A DNA stretch of 35,059 nucleotides, from positions 1,972,184-2,007,242 of the forward strand of contig NZ_KQ483358.1 in NCBI RefSeq assembly GCF_001432305.1, read 5' to 3'. The stretch comes from Curvibacter sp. PAE-UM. Lineage in GTDB: Bacteria > Pseudomonadota > Gammaproteobacteria > Burkholderiales > Burkholderiaceae_C. The position numbers were made by a program, and so were the translations under genes. The notes below the pieces were generated by a model. It was not told the origin of the DNA. It searched no databases and saw only the letters and a program-made list of their open reading frames with translations. Below, one piece after another: positions 16,864-25,306 of this stretch; position 1 is the first letter of the stretch; every line of letters starts with the position of its first letter.

Positions 16864-17904
16864 ATGAAAAAACCCATGATCATCGACATCCACGGCCACT
16901 ACACCACCGCCCCCAAGGCGCTGGAGAACTGGCGCAACCAGCAGATCGCCGGCATCAAGGACCCGGCCCTGATGCCCAAAGTGGCCGACCTCAAGATCAG
17001 CGACGACGAGCTGCGCGAGTCCATCGAGACCAACCAGCTCAGGCTGATGAAGGAGCGCGGCTCCGACCTCACCATCTTCAGCCCGCGCGCCAGCTTCATG
17101 GCCCACCACATCGGCGACTTCAATGTCTCGTCCACCTGGGCCGCCATCTGCAACGAGCTCTGCTACCGCGTCTCGCAGCTCTTCCCCGACTCCTTCGTGC
17201 CCGCGGCCATGCTGCCCCAGTCGCCCGGTGTCGATCCCAAGACCTGCATCCCCGAGCTGGAGAAGTGCGTCCAGCAATATGGCAACGTCGGCATCAACCT
17301 GAACCCGGACCCGAGCGGCGGCCACTGGACCAGCCCGCCGCTGACCGACAAGCAGTGGTACCCCATCTACGAAAAGATGGTCGAGTACGACATCCCGGCC
17401 ATGATCCACGTCTCCACCAGCTGCAACGCCTGCTTCCACACCACGGGCGCGCACTACCTGAACGCCGACACCACGGCCGTCATGCAGCTGATTCAGGGTG
17501 ACCTGTTCAAGGACTTCCCCACGCTGAAGTTCATCATCCCGCACGGCGGCGGCGCGGCGCCCTACCACTGGGGCCGTTTCCGCGGCCTGGCCCAGGAGAT
17601 GAAAAAACCCCTGCTGAGCGAGCACCTGCTCAAGAACATCTATTTCGACACCTGCGTCTACCACCAGCCTGGCATCGATCTGCTGACCCGCGTGATTCCG
17701 GTGGACAACATCCTGTTCGCCTCCGAGATGATCGGCGCCGTGCGCGGCATCGACCCCGAGACCGGTGCCTACTACGACGACACCAAGCGTTACGTGCAGG
17801 CCACGCCGCACCTCAACGAGGAGCAGCGTTTCAAGGTCTACGAGGGCAATGCGCGCCGCGTGTTCTCGCGCCTGGATGCGCAGCTCAAGGCCAAGGGCAA
17901 GTGA
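16864..17904 (+). CDS. pmdE: 4-oxalomesaconate hydratase (LigJ/PmdE)
   Basis: A 346-residue amidohydrolase-superfamily enzyme of the protocatechuate 4,5-cleavage pathway. It hydrates 4-oxalomesaconate to 4-carboxy-4-hydroxy-2-oxoadipate. Metal-binding features include DIHGHY near the N-terminus, [19 protein letters not shown], and [16 protein letters not shown], and length matches LigJ (about 340). A strong AGGAGA ribosome site precedes it. It sits ahead of the aldolase gene, which takes its product. The zinc-dependent LigJ family is distinct from the GalB hydratase of Pseudomonas. Confidence 0.92.
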   Translation: MKKPMIIDIHGHYTTAPKALENWRNQQIAGIKDPALMPKVADLKISDDELRESIETNQLRLMKERGSDLTIFSPRASFMAHHIGDFNVSSTWAAICNELCYRVSQLFPDSFVPAAMLPQSPGVDPKTCIPELEKCVQQYGNVGINLNPDPSGGHWTSPPLTDKQWYPIYEKMVEYDIPAMIHVSTSCNACFHTTGAHYLNADTTAVMQLIQGDLFKDFPTLKFIIPHGGGAAPYHWGRFRGLAQEMKKPLLSEHLLKNIYFDTCVYHQPGIDLLTRVIPVDNILFASEMIGAVRGIDPETGAYYDDTKRYVQATPHLNEEQRFKVYEGNARRVFSRLDAQLKAKGK

Positions 17905-17956
17905 AGCGGCCTGCGAGTCACCCCACGATCCATCACCGACACCAAGAGGAAACACC

Positions 17957-18649
17957 ATGAGCGTCAACGCACCCCTGGGCATCGTCAAGCGCAACATCGT
18001 GCGCGCCGATGCCGCCGCTGTCGAAAAAATGGGCCAGTACGGTGTGGCCACCGTGCACGAGGCCCAGGGCCGCATCGGCCTGATGCAGACCTATATGCGC
18101 CCCATCTATTCCGGCGCCCGGATCGCCGGCCCGGCCGTCACGGTGCTGCTGCACCCCGGTGACAACTGGATGCTGCACGTGGTGGCCGAGCAGATCAAAC
18201 CCGGCGATATCGTCGTGGCGGCGCTCTCCTCGCCCAACACCGATGGCTTCTTCGGCGACCTGCTGGCGACTTCCTTCAAGGCGCGCGGCGCACGCGGCCT
18301 GATCATCGACGGCGGCTGCCGCGACATCGCCGAGCTCAAGTCCATGGACTTCCCCGTCTGGAGCCGCGCCATCAGCGCCAAGGGCACCATCAAGGCCACC
18401 CTGGGCTCGGTGAACATCCCCGTGGTCTGCGCGGGCATGATCGTGAACCCGGGTGACGCCATCGTGGCCGACGACGACGGCGTGGTCGTCGTCAACGCCG
18501 CCGATGCACAGAAGGTGGCCGATGCCGCCGCGGCCCGCGAGTCCTTCGAGGGCGAGAAGCGCGCCAAGCTGGCGTCCGGCGTGCTGGGCCTGGACATGTA
18601 CAAGTTCCGCGAGCCGCTGGAAAAGCTGGGCCTGAAGTACATCGACTAA
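17957..18649 (+). CDS. pmdF: 4-carboxy-4-hydroxy-2-oxoadipate aldolase (LigK/PmdF)
   Basis: A 230-residue RraA-like class II aldolase that splits 4-carboxy-4-hydroxy-2-oxoadipate into pyruvate and oxaloacetate, the last pathway step. Family blocks visible are [38 protein letters not shown], the metal/substrate loop [20 protein letters not shown] with DGGCRD, and [14 protein letters not shown]. The start at 17957 follows AAGAGGA; the first two dozen residues match LigK. Some members also decarboxylate oxaloacetate. Confidence 0.94.
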   Translation: MSVNAPLGIVKRNIVRADAAAVEKMGQYGVATVHEAQGRIGLMQTYMRPIYSGARIAGPAVTVLLHPGDNWMLHVVAEQIKPGDIVVAALSSPNTDGFFGDLLATSFKARGARGLIIDGGCRDIAELKSMDFPVWSRAISAKGTIKATLGSVNIPVVCAGMIVNPGDAIVADDDGVVVVNAADAQKVADAAAARESFEGEKRAKLASGVLGLDMYKFREPLEKLGLKYID

Positions 18650-18688
18650 GCTGGCCGTCCATTCACGCACCACACGAGGGGACCTGTC

Positions 18689-19498
18689 ATGAACATGCTG
18701 CGCAGAAGCTGCTTCCTGGGCCTGCTGGCCGCGGTCACGCTGCTGGCCGGCTGTGCCGTCACGCCGCCCCCGGCGCCCACGCCCCAGGCGCGCGCCGCAC
18801 TGGCGCCCGATGGCAAGCTGCGCGTCGGTGTCTACTCGGGCAGCCCGACCTCGATGGTGACGGACAAGAACGGCAAGCTCACGGGTGTGGCCTACGAGCT
18901 GGGGCGCGAACTCGCGCGCTGGCTGAACGTGCCGCTGGAGCTGGTGGAATACAAGCGCATCGCCGAGGTGCTCGAAGCCATGAAAAACGGCGAGGTGGAC
19001 TTCACCTTCACCAATGCCACCGAGGCGCGCGCCCGTGACATGAACTTCACCCTGCCCCTGGTTAGCCTGGAGCTGGGCTATCTGGTGCCGGCCGGCAGCC
19101 CGCTGCAAAGTGCCACCGAGATCGACCGCGCCGGCATCCAGGTCGGTGTCAGCCAGGGCAGCACTTCCCAGGGTGTGCTCACGCGCAGCTACAAGCAGGC
19201 CCAGGTGGTGCCGCAGCCCACCCTCAAGGCCGCCTCCGAGCAGCTGGCCGCGCGCAAGATCGATGCCTTCGCCACCAACAAGGGCATCCTGTACGAAATG
19301 GCCGATGGCTTGCCCGGCGCGCGCGTGCTGGACGGCCGCTGGGGTCTGGAGAACCTGGCCATCGCCACGCCCAAGGGGCGCGAGGCCGGCCTGTCCTACC
19401 TGAGCAGCTTCGCCTTGACCGTGCGCCGTGACGGCACCCTGCAATCGGCCATAGCTCGCGCCGGCCTGCGCGGCACGGTCGAACCAGCCATGCGCTGA
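18689..19498 (+). CDS. Family-3 solute-binding lipoprotein
   Basis: A 269-residue extracellular solute-binding protein of the amino-acid (PBPb) family. The N-terminus is a lipoprotein signal with lipobox LLAGC (Cys22) and a Pro-rich linker, then KLRVGVYSGSPTSM, GVAYELGRELARWLNV, and NGEVDFTFTNATEARARDM. It is embedded between the aldolase and PDC hydrolase genes of the pmd-type operon, with a GAGGGG ribosome site, but no permease or ATPase accompanies it. It may capture an aromatic or dicarboxylate ligand for a transporter encoded elsewhere, or serve as a periplasmic sensor. Confidence 0.85.
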   Translation: MNMLRRSCFLGLLAAVTLLAGCAVTPPPAPTPQARAALAPDGKLRVGVYSGSPTSMVTDKNGKLTGVAYELGRELARWLNVPLELVEYKRIAEVLEAMKNGEVDFTFTNATEARARDMNFTLPLVSLELGYLVPAGSPLQSATEIDRAGIQVGVSQGSTSQGVLTRSYKQAQVVPQPTLKAASEQLAARKIDAFATNKGILYEMADGLPGARVLDGRWGLENLAIATPKGREAGLSYLSSFALTVRRDGTLQSAIARAGLRGTVEPAMR

Positions 19499-19530
19499 AT
19501 AAATTAAATCAAGAATCATCCGAGAGAACC

Positions 19531-20472
19531 ATGAGCAAACCCACCACAGGCCCCTTCGAGAAAACCACCGGCTGGATGGACTGGTACACCGGCCCCAGCA
19601 AGCCGCGCTTCACGCTGCCCGCGGGCGCGGTGGACGCGCACTGCCACGTCTTCGGCCCCGGCGCCGAATTCCCCTACGCGCCCGAGCGCAAGTACACCCC
19701 CTGCGACGCCAGCAAGGCGCAGCTCTTCGCCCTGCGCGACCACCTGGGTTTTGCGCGCAACGTCATCGTGCAGGCCACCTGCCACGGTGCCGACAACCGC
19801 GCCCTGGTCGACGCCTGCCAGTCGTCCAACGGCAAGGCGCGCGGCGTGGCCACCGTCCGCCGCAGCGTGACCGATGAGGAACTGCAGAAGCTGCACGCCG
19901 CCGGCGTGCGCGGTGTGCGCTTCAACTTCGTCAAGCGCCTGGTGGACTTCACGCCCAAGGATGAGCTGCTGGAGATCGCCGGCCGCATCAACAAGCTGGG
20001 CTGGCACGTGGTGATCTACTTCGAAGCGGTGGACCTGCCCGAGCTGTGGGACTTCTTCACCGCCCTGCCCACCACGGTGGTGGTGGACCACATGGGCCGC
20101 CCCGACGTGAGCAAGCCCGTGGACGGGCCCGAGTTCGCGCTCTTCCTCAAGTTCATGCGCGAGCACAAGAACGTGTGGAGCAAGGTCAGCTGCCCCGAAC
20201 GCCTGTCGGTGGCCGGCCCCAAAGCCCTCAACGGCGAGCAGAATGCGTATCGCGATGTGATCCCGTTTGCCCAGCGCATCGTGCGGGAGTTCCCGGACCG
20301 CGTGCTCTGGGGCACCGACTGGCCGCACCCCAACCTGAAGGACCACATGCCCGACGACGGCCTGCTGGTCGACTTCATCCCCCACATCGCGCCGACGGCC
20401 GAGTTGCAGCGCAAGCTGCTGGTGGACAATCCGATGCGCCTGTATTGGCCTGAAGAAGTCGTCGTGAAGTAA
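19531..20472 (+). CDS. pmdD: 2-pyrone-4,6-dicarboxylate hydrolase (LigI/PmdD)
   Basis: A 313-residue amidohydrolase that opens 2-pyrone-4,6-dicarboxylate (PDC) to 4-oxalomesaconate / 4-carboxy-2-hydroxymuconate. It carries DAHCHVFGPGAEFPYAP, the QATCHGADNRALVDAC block, RGVRFNFVKRLVD, VVDHMGRPDV, and the metal/catalytic aspartate in WGTDWPHPN. These are LigI family features, an enzyme that works without a bound divalent metal in characterised cases. It is followed after 9 bp by the dioxygenase alpha-subunit gene. Confidence 0.94.
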   Translation: MSKPTTGPFEKTTGWMDWYTGPSKPRFTLPAGAVDAHCHVFGPGAEFPYAPERKYTPCDASKAQLFALRDHLGFARNVIVQATCHGADNRALVDACQSSNGKARGVATVRRSVTDEELQKLHAAGVRGVRFNFVKRLVDFTPKDELLEIAGRINKLGWHVVIYFEAVDLPELWDFFTALPTTVVVDHMGRPDVSKPVDGPEFALFLKFMREHKNVWSKVSCPERLSVAGPKALNGEQNAYRDVIPFAQRIVREFPDRVLWGTDWPHPNLKDHMPDDGLLVDFIPHIAPTAELQRKLLVDNPMRLYWPEEVVVK

Positions 20473-20481
20473 GGAACCACC

Positions 20482-21800
<1,319 letters not shown>

Positions 21801-21809
21801 GGAACCGCC

Positions 21810-22763
21810 ATGACCATCAAAGTCGCACTCGCCGGCGCCGGTGCCTTCGGCATCAAGCACCTGGACGGCATCAAGAACATCAAGGACGTGGAAGTCGTCT
21901 CGCTGATCAGCCGCGATATCGAGAAAACGAAGGAAGTGGCCGACAAGTACGGCATCAAGCACGTCACCACCGATCTGGCCGACAGCCTCAAGCTCAAGGA
22001 AGTGGACGCCGTCATCCTGTGCACGCCCACGCAGATGCACGCGGCGCAAACCAAGGCCTGCCTGCAGGCCGGCAAGCACGTGCAGGTGGAGATTCCCCTG
22101 TGCGACGTGCTGAAGGAGGGCGAGGAAGTCGTCGCCCTGCAGAAGAAGGCCGGCCTGGTGGCCATGTGCGGCCACACCCGCCGTTTCAACCCCAGCCACC
22201 AGTACGTGCACAAGAAGATCAAGGTCGGTGAGTTCAACATCCAGCAGATGGACGTGCAGACCTACTTCTTCCGCCGCACGAACATGAATGCCCTGGGCCA
22301 GGCCCGCAGCTGGACCGACCACCTGCTGTGGCACCACGCCGCCCATACCGTGGACCTGTTTGCCTACCAGGCCGGCAGCCCCATCGTGAAGGCCAACGCC
22401 GTCCAGGGCCCCATCCATCCCGTGCTGGGCATCGCCATGGACATGAGCATCCAGCTCAAGGCCGCCAACGGTGCCATCTGCACGCTGAGCCTGTCCTTCA
22501 ACAACGACGGCCCGCTGGGCACCTTCTTCCGCTACATCGGCGACACGGCCACCTACCTGGCCCGTTACGACGACCTGTTCAATGGCAAGGAAGAGAAGAT
22601 CGACGTGAGCAAGGTCGATGTCTCCATGAACGGCATCGAGCTGCAGGACCGCGAGTTCTTCGCCGCCATCCGCGAAGGCCGTGAGCCCAATTCCAGTCTG
22701 GCGCAGGTGCTGCCTTGTTACCAGGTGCTGCATCAGCTGGAGCAGCAGCTGAACGCAGGCTGA
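21810..22763 (+). CDS. pmdC: 4-carboxy-2-hydroxymuconate-6-semialdehyde dehydrogenase (LigC/PmdC)
   Basis: A 317-residue Gfo/Idh/MocA-family NADP-dependent dehydrogenase that oxidises the hemiacetal of the ring-cleavage product to PDC. The nucleotide motif GAGAFGIKH is at the N-terminus. Blocks diagnostic of LigC are HVQVEIPL, CGHTRRFNPSHQYVH, QQMDVQTYFFRR, SWTDHLLWHHAAHTVDLFAY and FNNDGPLGTFFRYI. It is the last gene of the operon; AAGGAA precedes it. The nested repeat element follows the stop by 27 bp and may serve as the transcript's 3' structure. Confidence 0.95.
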   Translation: MTIKVALAGAGAFGIKHLDGIKNIKDVEVVSLISRDIEKTKEVADKYGIKHVTTDLADSLKLKEVDAVILCTPTQMHAAQTKACLQAGKHVQVEIPLCDVLKEGEEVVALQKKAGLVAMCGHTRRFNPSHQYVHKKIKVGEFNIQQMDVQTYFFRRTNMNALGQARSWTDHLLWHHAAHTVDLFAYQAGSPIVKANAVQGPIHPVLGIAMDMSIQLKAANGAICTLSLSFNNDGPLGTFFRYIGDTATYLARYDDLFNGKEEKIDVSKVDVSMNGIELQDREFFAAIREGREPNSSLAQVLPCYQVLHQLEQQLNAG

Positions 22764-22789
22764 TCCGCTACCATCGGTCGATGACCGCG

Positions 22790-23060
22790 GGGAAGGCCTA
22801 CATGGCTTTTGTCACGCGCGTTCGAGTCCAAAACGGGATGATTTGACCGCCAAGACCACGCAGCGTGTGCTGCAGCACACGCAAGGGGTTTGGTGGGCAA
22901 AGGGCCCGTTTTGGTTCGAACCCGTAGGGGCGTGGTTTTGCGGGCGATCCGCGGCGTTGCAAAACCAGGCAAGCCGTCCAGGCTTGCCTTGGGTTTTGCG
23001 CCTTGCGGCTCATCCCGCAAAAACCACGCCGCGCGCGACAAAAGCCATGTAGGCCTTCCC
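22790..23060. repeat. Nested inverted-repeat element (MITE-like or structured)
   Basis: The 364-bp gap between pmdC and the reductase gene holds no gene but is highly structured. Terminal arms 22790-22820 and 23030-23060 are inverted repeats of about 31 bp with one mismatch. Inside, a first stem pairs 22821-22837 with 22905-22920 and encloses a perfect 18-bp palindrome (22864-22881). A second stem pairs 22929-22944 with 23014-23030 and encloses a hairpin of 22960-22975 with 22981-22998. Together they form an outer stem carrying two compound hairpins. No transposase ORF is present. It could be a miniature mobile element, a BIME-like repeat or an RNA. Confidence 0.75.
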
Positions 23061-23127
23061 TACGGGTCGGATCACTCGCCATTGGCGACGTGCTCTGGCC
23101 CCTTTTCACGTCTCACGAGGAAGAACC

Positions 23128-24132
23128 ATGCAGACCCGCAAGATCGGCCCCTTCAACGTCTCCGCCCTCAGCCTGGGCTGCATGAGCCTGAGCTATGCCT
23201 ACGGCGTGCCGCCCGCGCCCGAGCACAGCGAGCGTGTGCTGCTCAGCGCGCTGGACGCCGGCGTCACCCTGTTCGACACCGCCGCGCTCTACGGCTTTGG
23301 CGCCAACGAAACCCTGGTGGGCCGTGTACTCAAGGCCCACCGCAGCAAGATCACCCTGGCCAGCAAGGGCGGCATGGCCGGCGTGGACCTGGCCGGCGAC
23401 GGCAAGCTGGTGCGCGTGATCGACGGACGGCCCGAGGCCATCCGTCGTGACTGCGAGGCCAGCCTGCGCCGCCTGGGCACCGACGTCATCGACCTCTATT
23501 ACCTGCACCGCTACGACAAGAAGGTCCCCGTCGAGGACAGCGTGGGCGAGCTCTCGCGCCTGGTCGAGCGCGGCCATGTGCGCACCATCGGCCTGTCCGA
23601 AGTGTCGGCCGCCACCGTGCGCAAGGCCCACGCTGTGCACCCCATCGCTGCCGTGCAGACCGAGTACTCGCTCTGGACACGTAACCCCGAGATTGCGGTG
23701 CTAGCCACCTGCCGCGAGATCGGCGCCGCCTTCGTCGCCTTCAGCCCGGTGGCGCGTGGCTTTCTCAGCGGCAAGCTGCGCGATGTGGGCACACTGGACG
23801 CGAAGGACATACGTCACGGCATGCCGCGCTTCGAGCCGGCCAACTACGCGGGCAACCTCAAGCTGCTGCCGGCTTACGAGGCCCTGGCGCAGGAAGCCGG
23901 TTGCACCCCGGCCCAGCTGGCCCTGGCCTGGCTGCTGCACAAGGCGCCGCACATCGTCCCGCTCTTCGGCACCACCAGCCTGGAGCATCTGGCCGAAAAC
24001 CTGGCCGCTGCCGACGTCAAGCTCAGCCCGGCGCTGATGGCCAAGGCCGAGGCCGTGGTCAACCAGCAGACCGTGGTGGGCAATCGCTACAGCGAACAAA
24101 GCAACCGCGAAGTCGATACGGAAGTGTTCTGA
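23128..24132 (+). CDS. Aldo/keto reductase
   Basis: A 334-residue NADPH-dependent oxidoreductase of the aldo/keto reductase superfamily (YakC/Tas-like). The catalytic tetrad is complete: Asp50 and Tyr55 (DTAALYG), Lys80 (ASKGG), and His127 (YLHRYD). The C-terminal cofactor region (PLFGTTSLEHLAENLAAADV) is typical. An AGGAAG ribosome site precedes the ATG. It is followed after one base by an alpha/beta hydrolase gene, so the two form an operon, separated from the pmd genes by the repeat element. Substrate unknown; reduction of an aromatic aldehyde is one possibility. Confidence 0.88.
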   Translation: MQTRKIGPFNVSALSLGCMSLSYAYGVPPAPEHSERVLLSALDAGVTLFDTAALYGFGANETLVGRVLKAHRSKITLASKGGMAGVDLAGDGKLVRVIDGRPEAIRRDCEASLRRLGTDVIDLYYLHRYDKKVPVEDSVGELSRLVERGHVRTIGLSEVSAATVRKAHAVHPIAAVQTEYSLWTRNPEIAVLATCREIGAAFVAFSPVARGFLSGKLRDVGTLDAKDIRHGMPRFEPANYAGNLKLLPAYEALAQEAGCTPAQLALAWLLHKAPHIVPLFGTTSLEHLAENLAAADVKLSPALMAKAEAVVNQQTVVGNRYSEQSNREVDTEVF

Positions 24133-24133
24133 A

Positions 24134-24844
24134 ATGTCTACCACCCTCATGCTCCTGCCTGGCCTCAACTGCGATGCCGCCGTCTGGGCCCCGCAGGTCG
24201 CAGCCCTCCAGGGCCAGGCGAATTGCGTCATCCCCGCCTGGGGCCTACGCGACTCGCTCCCCGCCATGGCCCAGCAAGTGCTGGACGAGGCACCCACGGA
24301 ACGCTTTTGCGTTGCCGGCCACTCCATGGGCGGCCGCGTGGCGCTGGAAGTCATGCGCCTGGCGCCGCAGCGTGTGGAACGCCTGGCCCTGCTGGATACG
24401 GGTACGCACCCTCTGGCGGCCGGTGAAGCGGGAGAGAAGGAGAAAGCCGGGCGCATGGCCCTGCTCAAGATCGCGCAGGCGCAGGGCATGCGTGTCATGG
24501 CCCAGGAGTGGGCCAAGGGCATGGTGCACCCGGACCGCATCGGCGGCCCTATCTTCGAAGAAGTGCTGGCCATGTTCGAGCGCGGCAGCGCCGCCCAGTA
24601 CGCCGCGCAGATCAACGCACTGCTGAACCGCTTCGATGCCGCCCCGCTGCTGCCGGGCATCACCTGCCCCACGCTGGTCCTGACGGGCCGCCAGGACGCC
24701 TGGAGCGGCCCAGCCCAGCACGAGGCCATGGCCGCCGCCATCCCCGGCGCGCAGTTGGTCATCGTGGAAAACAGCGGCCACATGACGACCATGGAGCAGC
24801 CGCAGGCGGTGAGTGCGGCGCTGGCGGACTGGCTGCGGCGCTGA
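24134..24844 (+). CDS. Alpha/beta hydrolase
   Basis: A 236-residue alpha/beta-fold hydrolase. The nucleophile elbow is GHSMGG (Ser64), the acid is probably the Asp in GRQDAWSGP, and the base is the His in NSGHMTTMEQP. The oxyanion region near the N-terminus reads LLPGLNCDAAVWAPQ. It starts one base after the reductase stop, indicating coupling. It resembles small esterases or lactonases; the substrate cannot be given. Confidence 0.85.
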   Translation: MSTTLMLLPGLNCDAAVWAPQVAALQGQANCVIPAWGLRDSLPAMAQQVLDEAPTERFCVAGHSMGGRVALEVMRLAPQRVERLALLDTGTHPLAAGEAGEKEKAGRMALLKIAQAQGMRVMAQEWAKGMVHPDRIGGPIFEEVLAMFERGSAAQYAAQINALLNRFDAAPLLPGITCPTLVLTGRQDAWSGPAQHEAMAAAIPGAQLVIVENSGHMTTMEQPQAVSAALADWLRR

Positions 24845-24919
24845 CGCCGCTACGCCACGGATCAGGGTTTGCCCTGCCGAGGGCTGAGCGTCGGCCCTTG
24901 CTCCCCTAGAATGGCTCGC

Positions 24920-25270
24920 ATGAGCAGCGACCTCCAGCCTTTGATCTTGGCCCTTCGTGATTTTGCGAAGGAGCGTGATTGGGAGCAATTTCATTCACCA
25001 AAGAATTTGGCTGCGGCACTCTCCGTCGAAGCTGCTGAATTGTTGGAGCACTTCCAGTGGTTGACGGAGGAGCAAAGCAGGAGCCTTACGGACGGCAAAA
25101 AAGGTGAGGTCGCCCAGGAGCTGGCCGACGTATTCCTTTACCTGCTGCAGCTCAGCGACAAGCTGGGCGTAGATTTGCTGGACGCGGCGCGTGCCAAGCT
25201 GATTGCGAATGGTCAGAAATACCCGGCTGATCGAGCACGCGGTTCCAGCAAGAAGTACACCGAAATCTAG
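24920..25270 (+). CDS. MazG-like nucleotide pyrophosphohydrolase
   Basis: A 116-residue all-alpha NTP pyrophosphatase (RS21-C6/MazG-like). The magnesium-binding motif is complete: E37xxE40 (VEAAELLEHFQW) and E67xxD70 (AQELADVFLY). Such enzymes hydrolyse dNTPs to monophosphates. Codon use is less GC-rich than the genes to the left, marking the start of an accessory segment. The start could be the ATG at 24911 or 24920; no good ribosome site is seen, and TAGAAT just upstream could be a -10 for a nearly leaderless message. It precedes the DUF2075 protein by 36 bp in the same direction, so they may act together. Confidence 0.83.
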   Translation: MSSDLQPLILALRDFAKERDWEQFHSPKNLAAALSVEAAELLEHFQWLTEEQSRSLTDGKKGEVAQELADVFLYLLQLSDKLGVDLLDAARAKLIANGQKYPADRARGSSKKYTEI

Positions 25271-25306
25271 TCGCCTGCTACTTAGTTAATAACTGGTGAA
25301 GCTCAA

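Noticed and set aside
16126-18075. A 649-codon open frame on the minus strand across the ModA-like and OMA hydratase genes
   Set aside because: Composition is typical of antisense GC-rich frames, and the opposite strand holds two well-supported genes with ribosome sites.
22820-22925. tRNA T-arm-like motifs (TTCGAGTCC and GTTCGAACCC) in the repeat element
   Set aside because: No acceptor, D or anticodon arms fit around them; they are the two arms of one inverted repeat within the nested element.
22798-23109. Open frames of about 100 codons inside the repeat element
   Set aside because: They read through palindromic DNA in several frames on both strands with no ribosome site or family resemblance.
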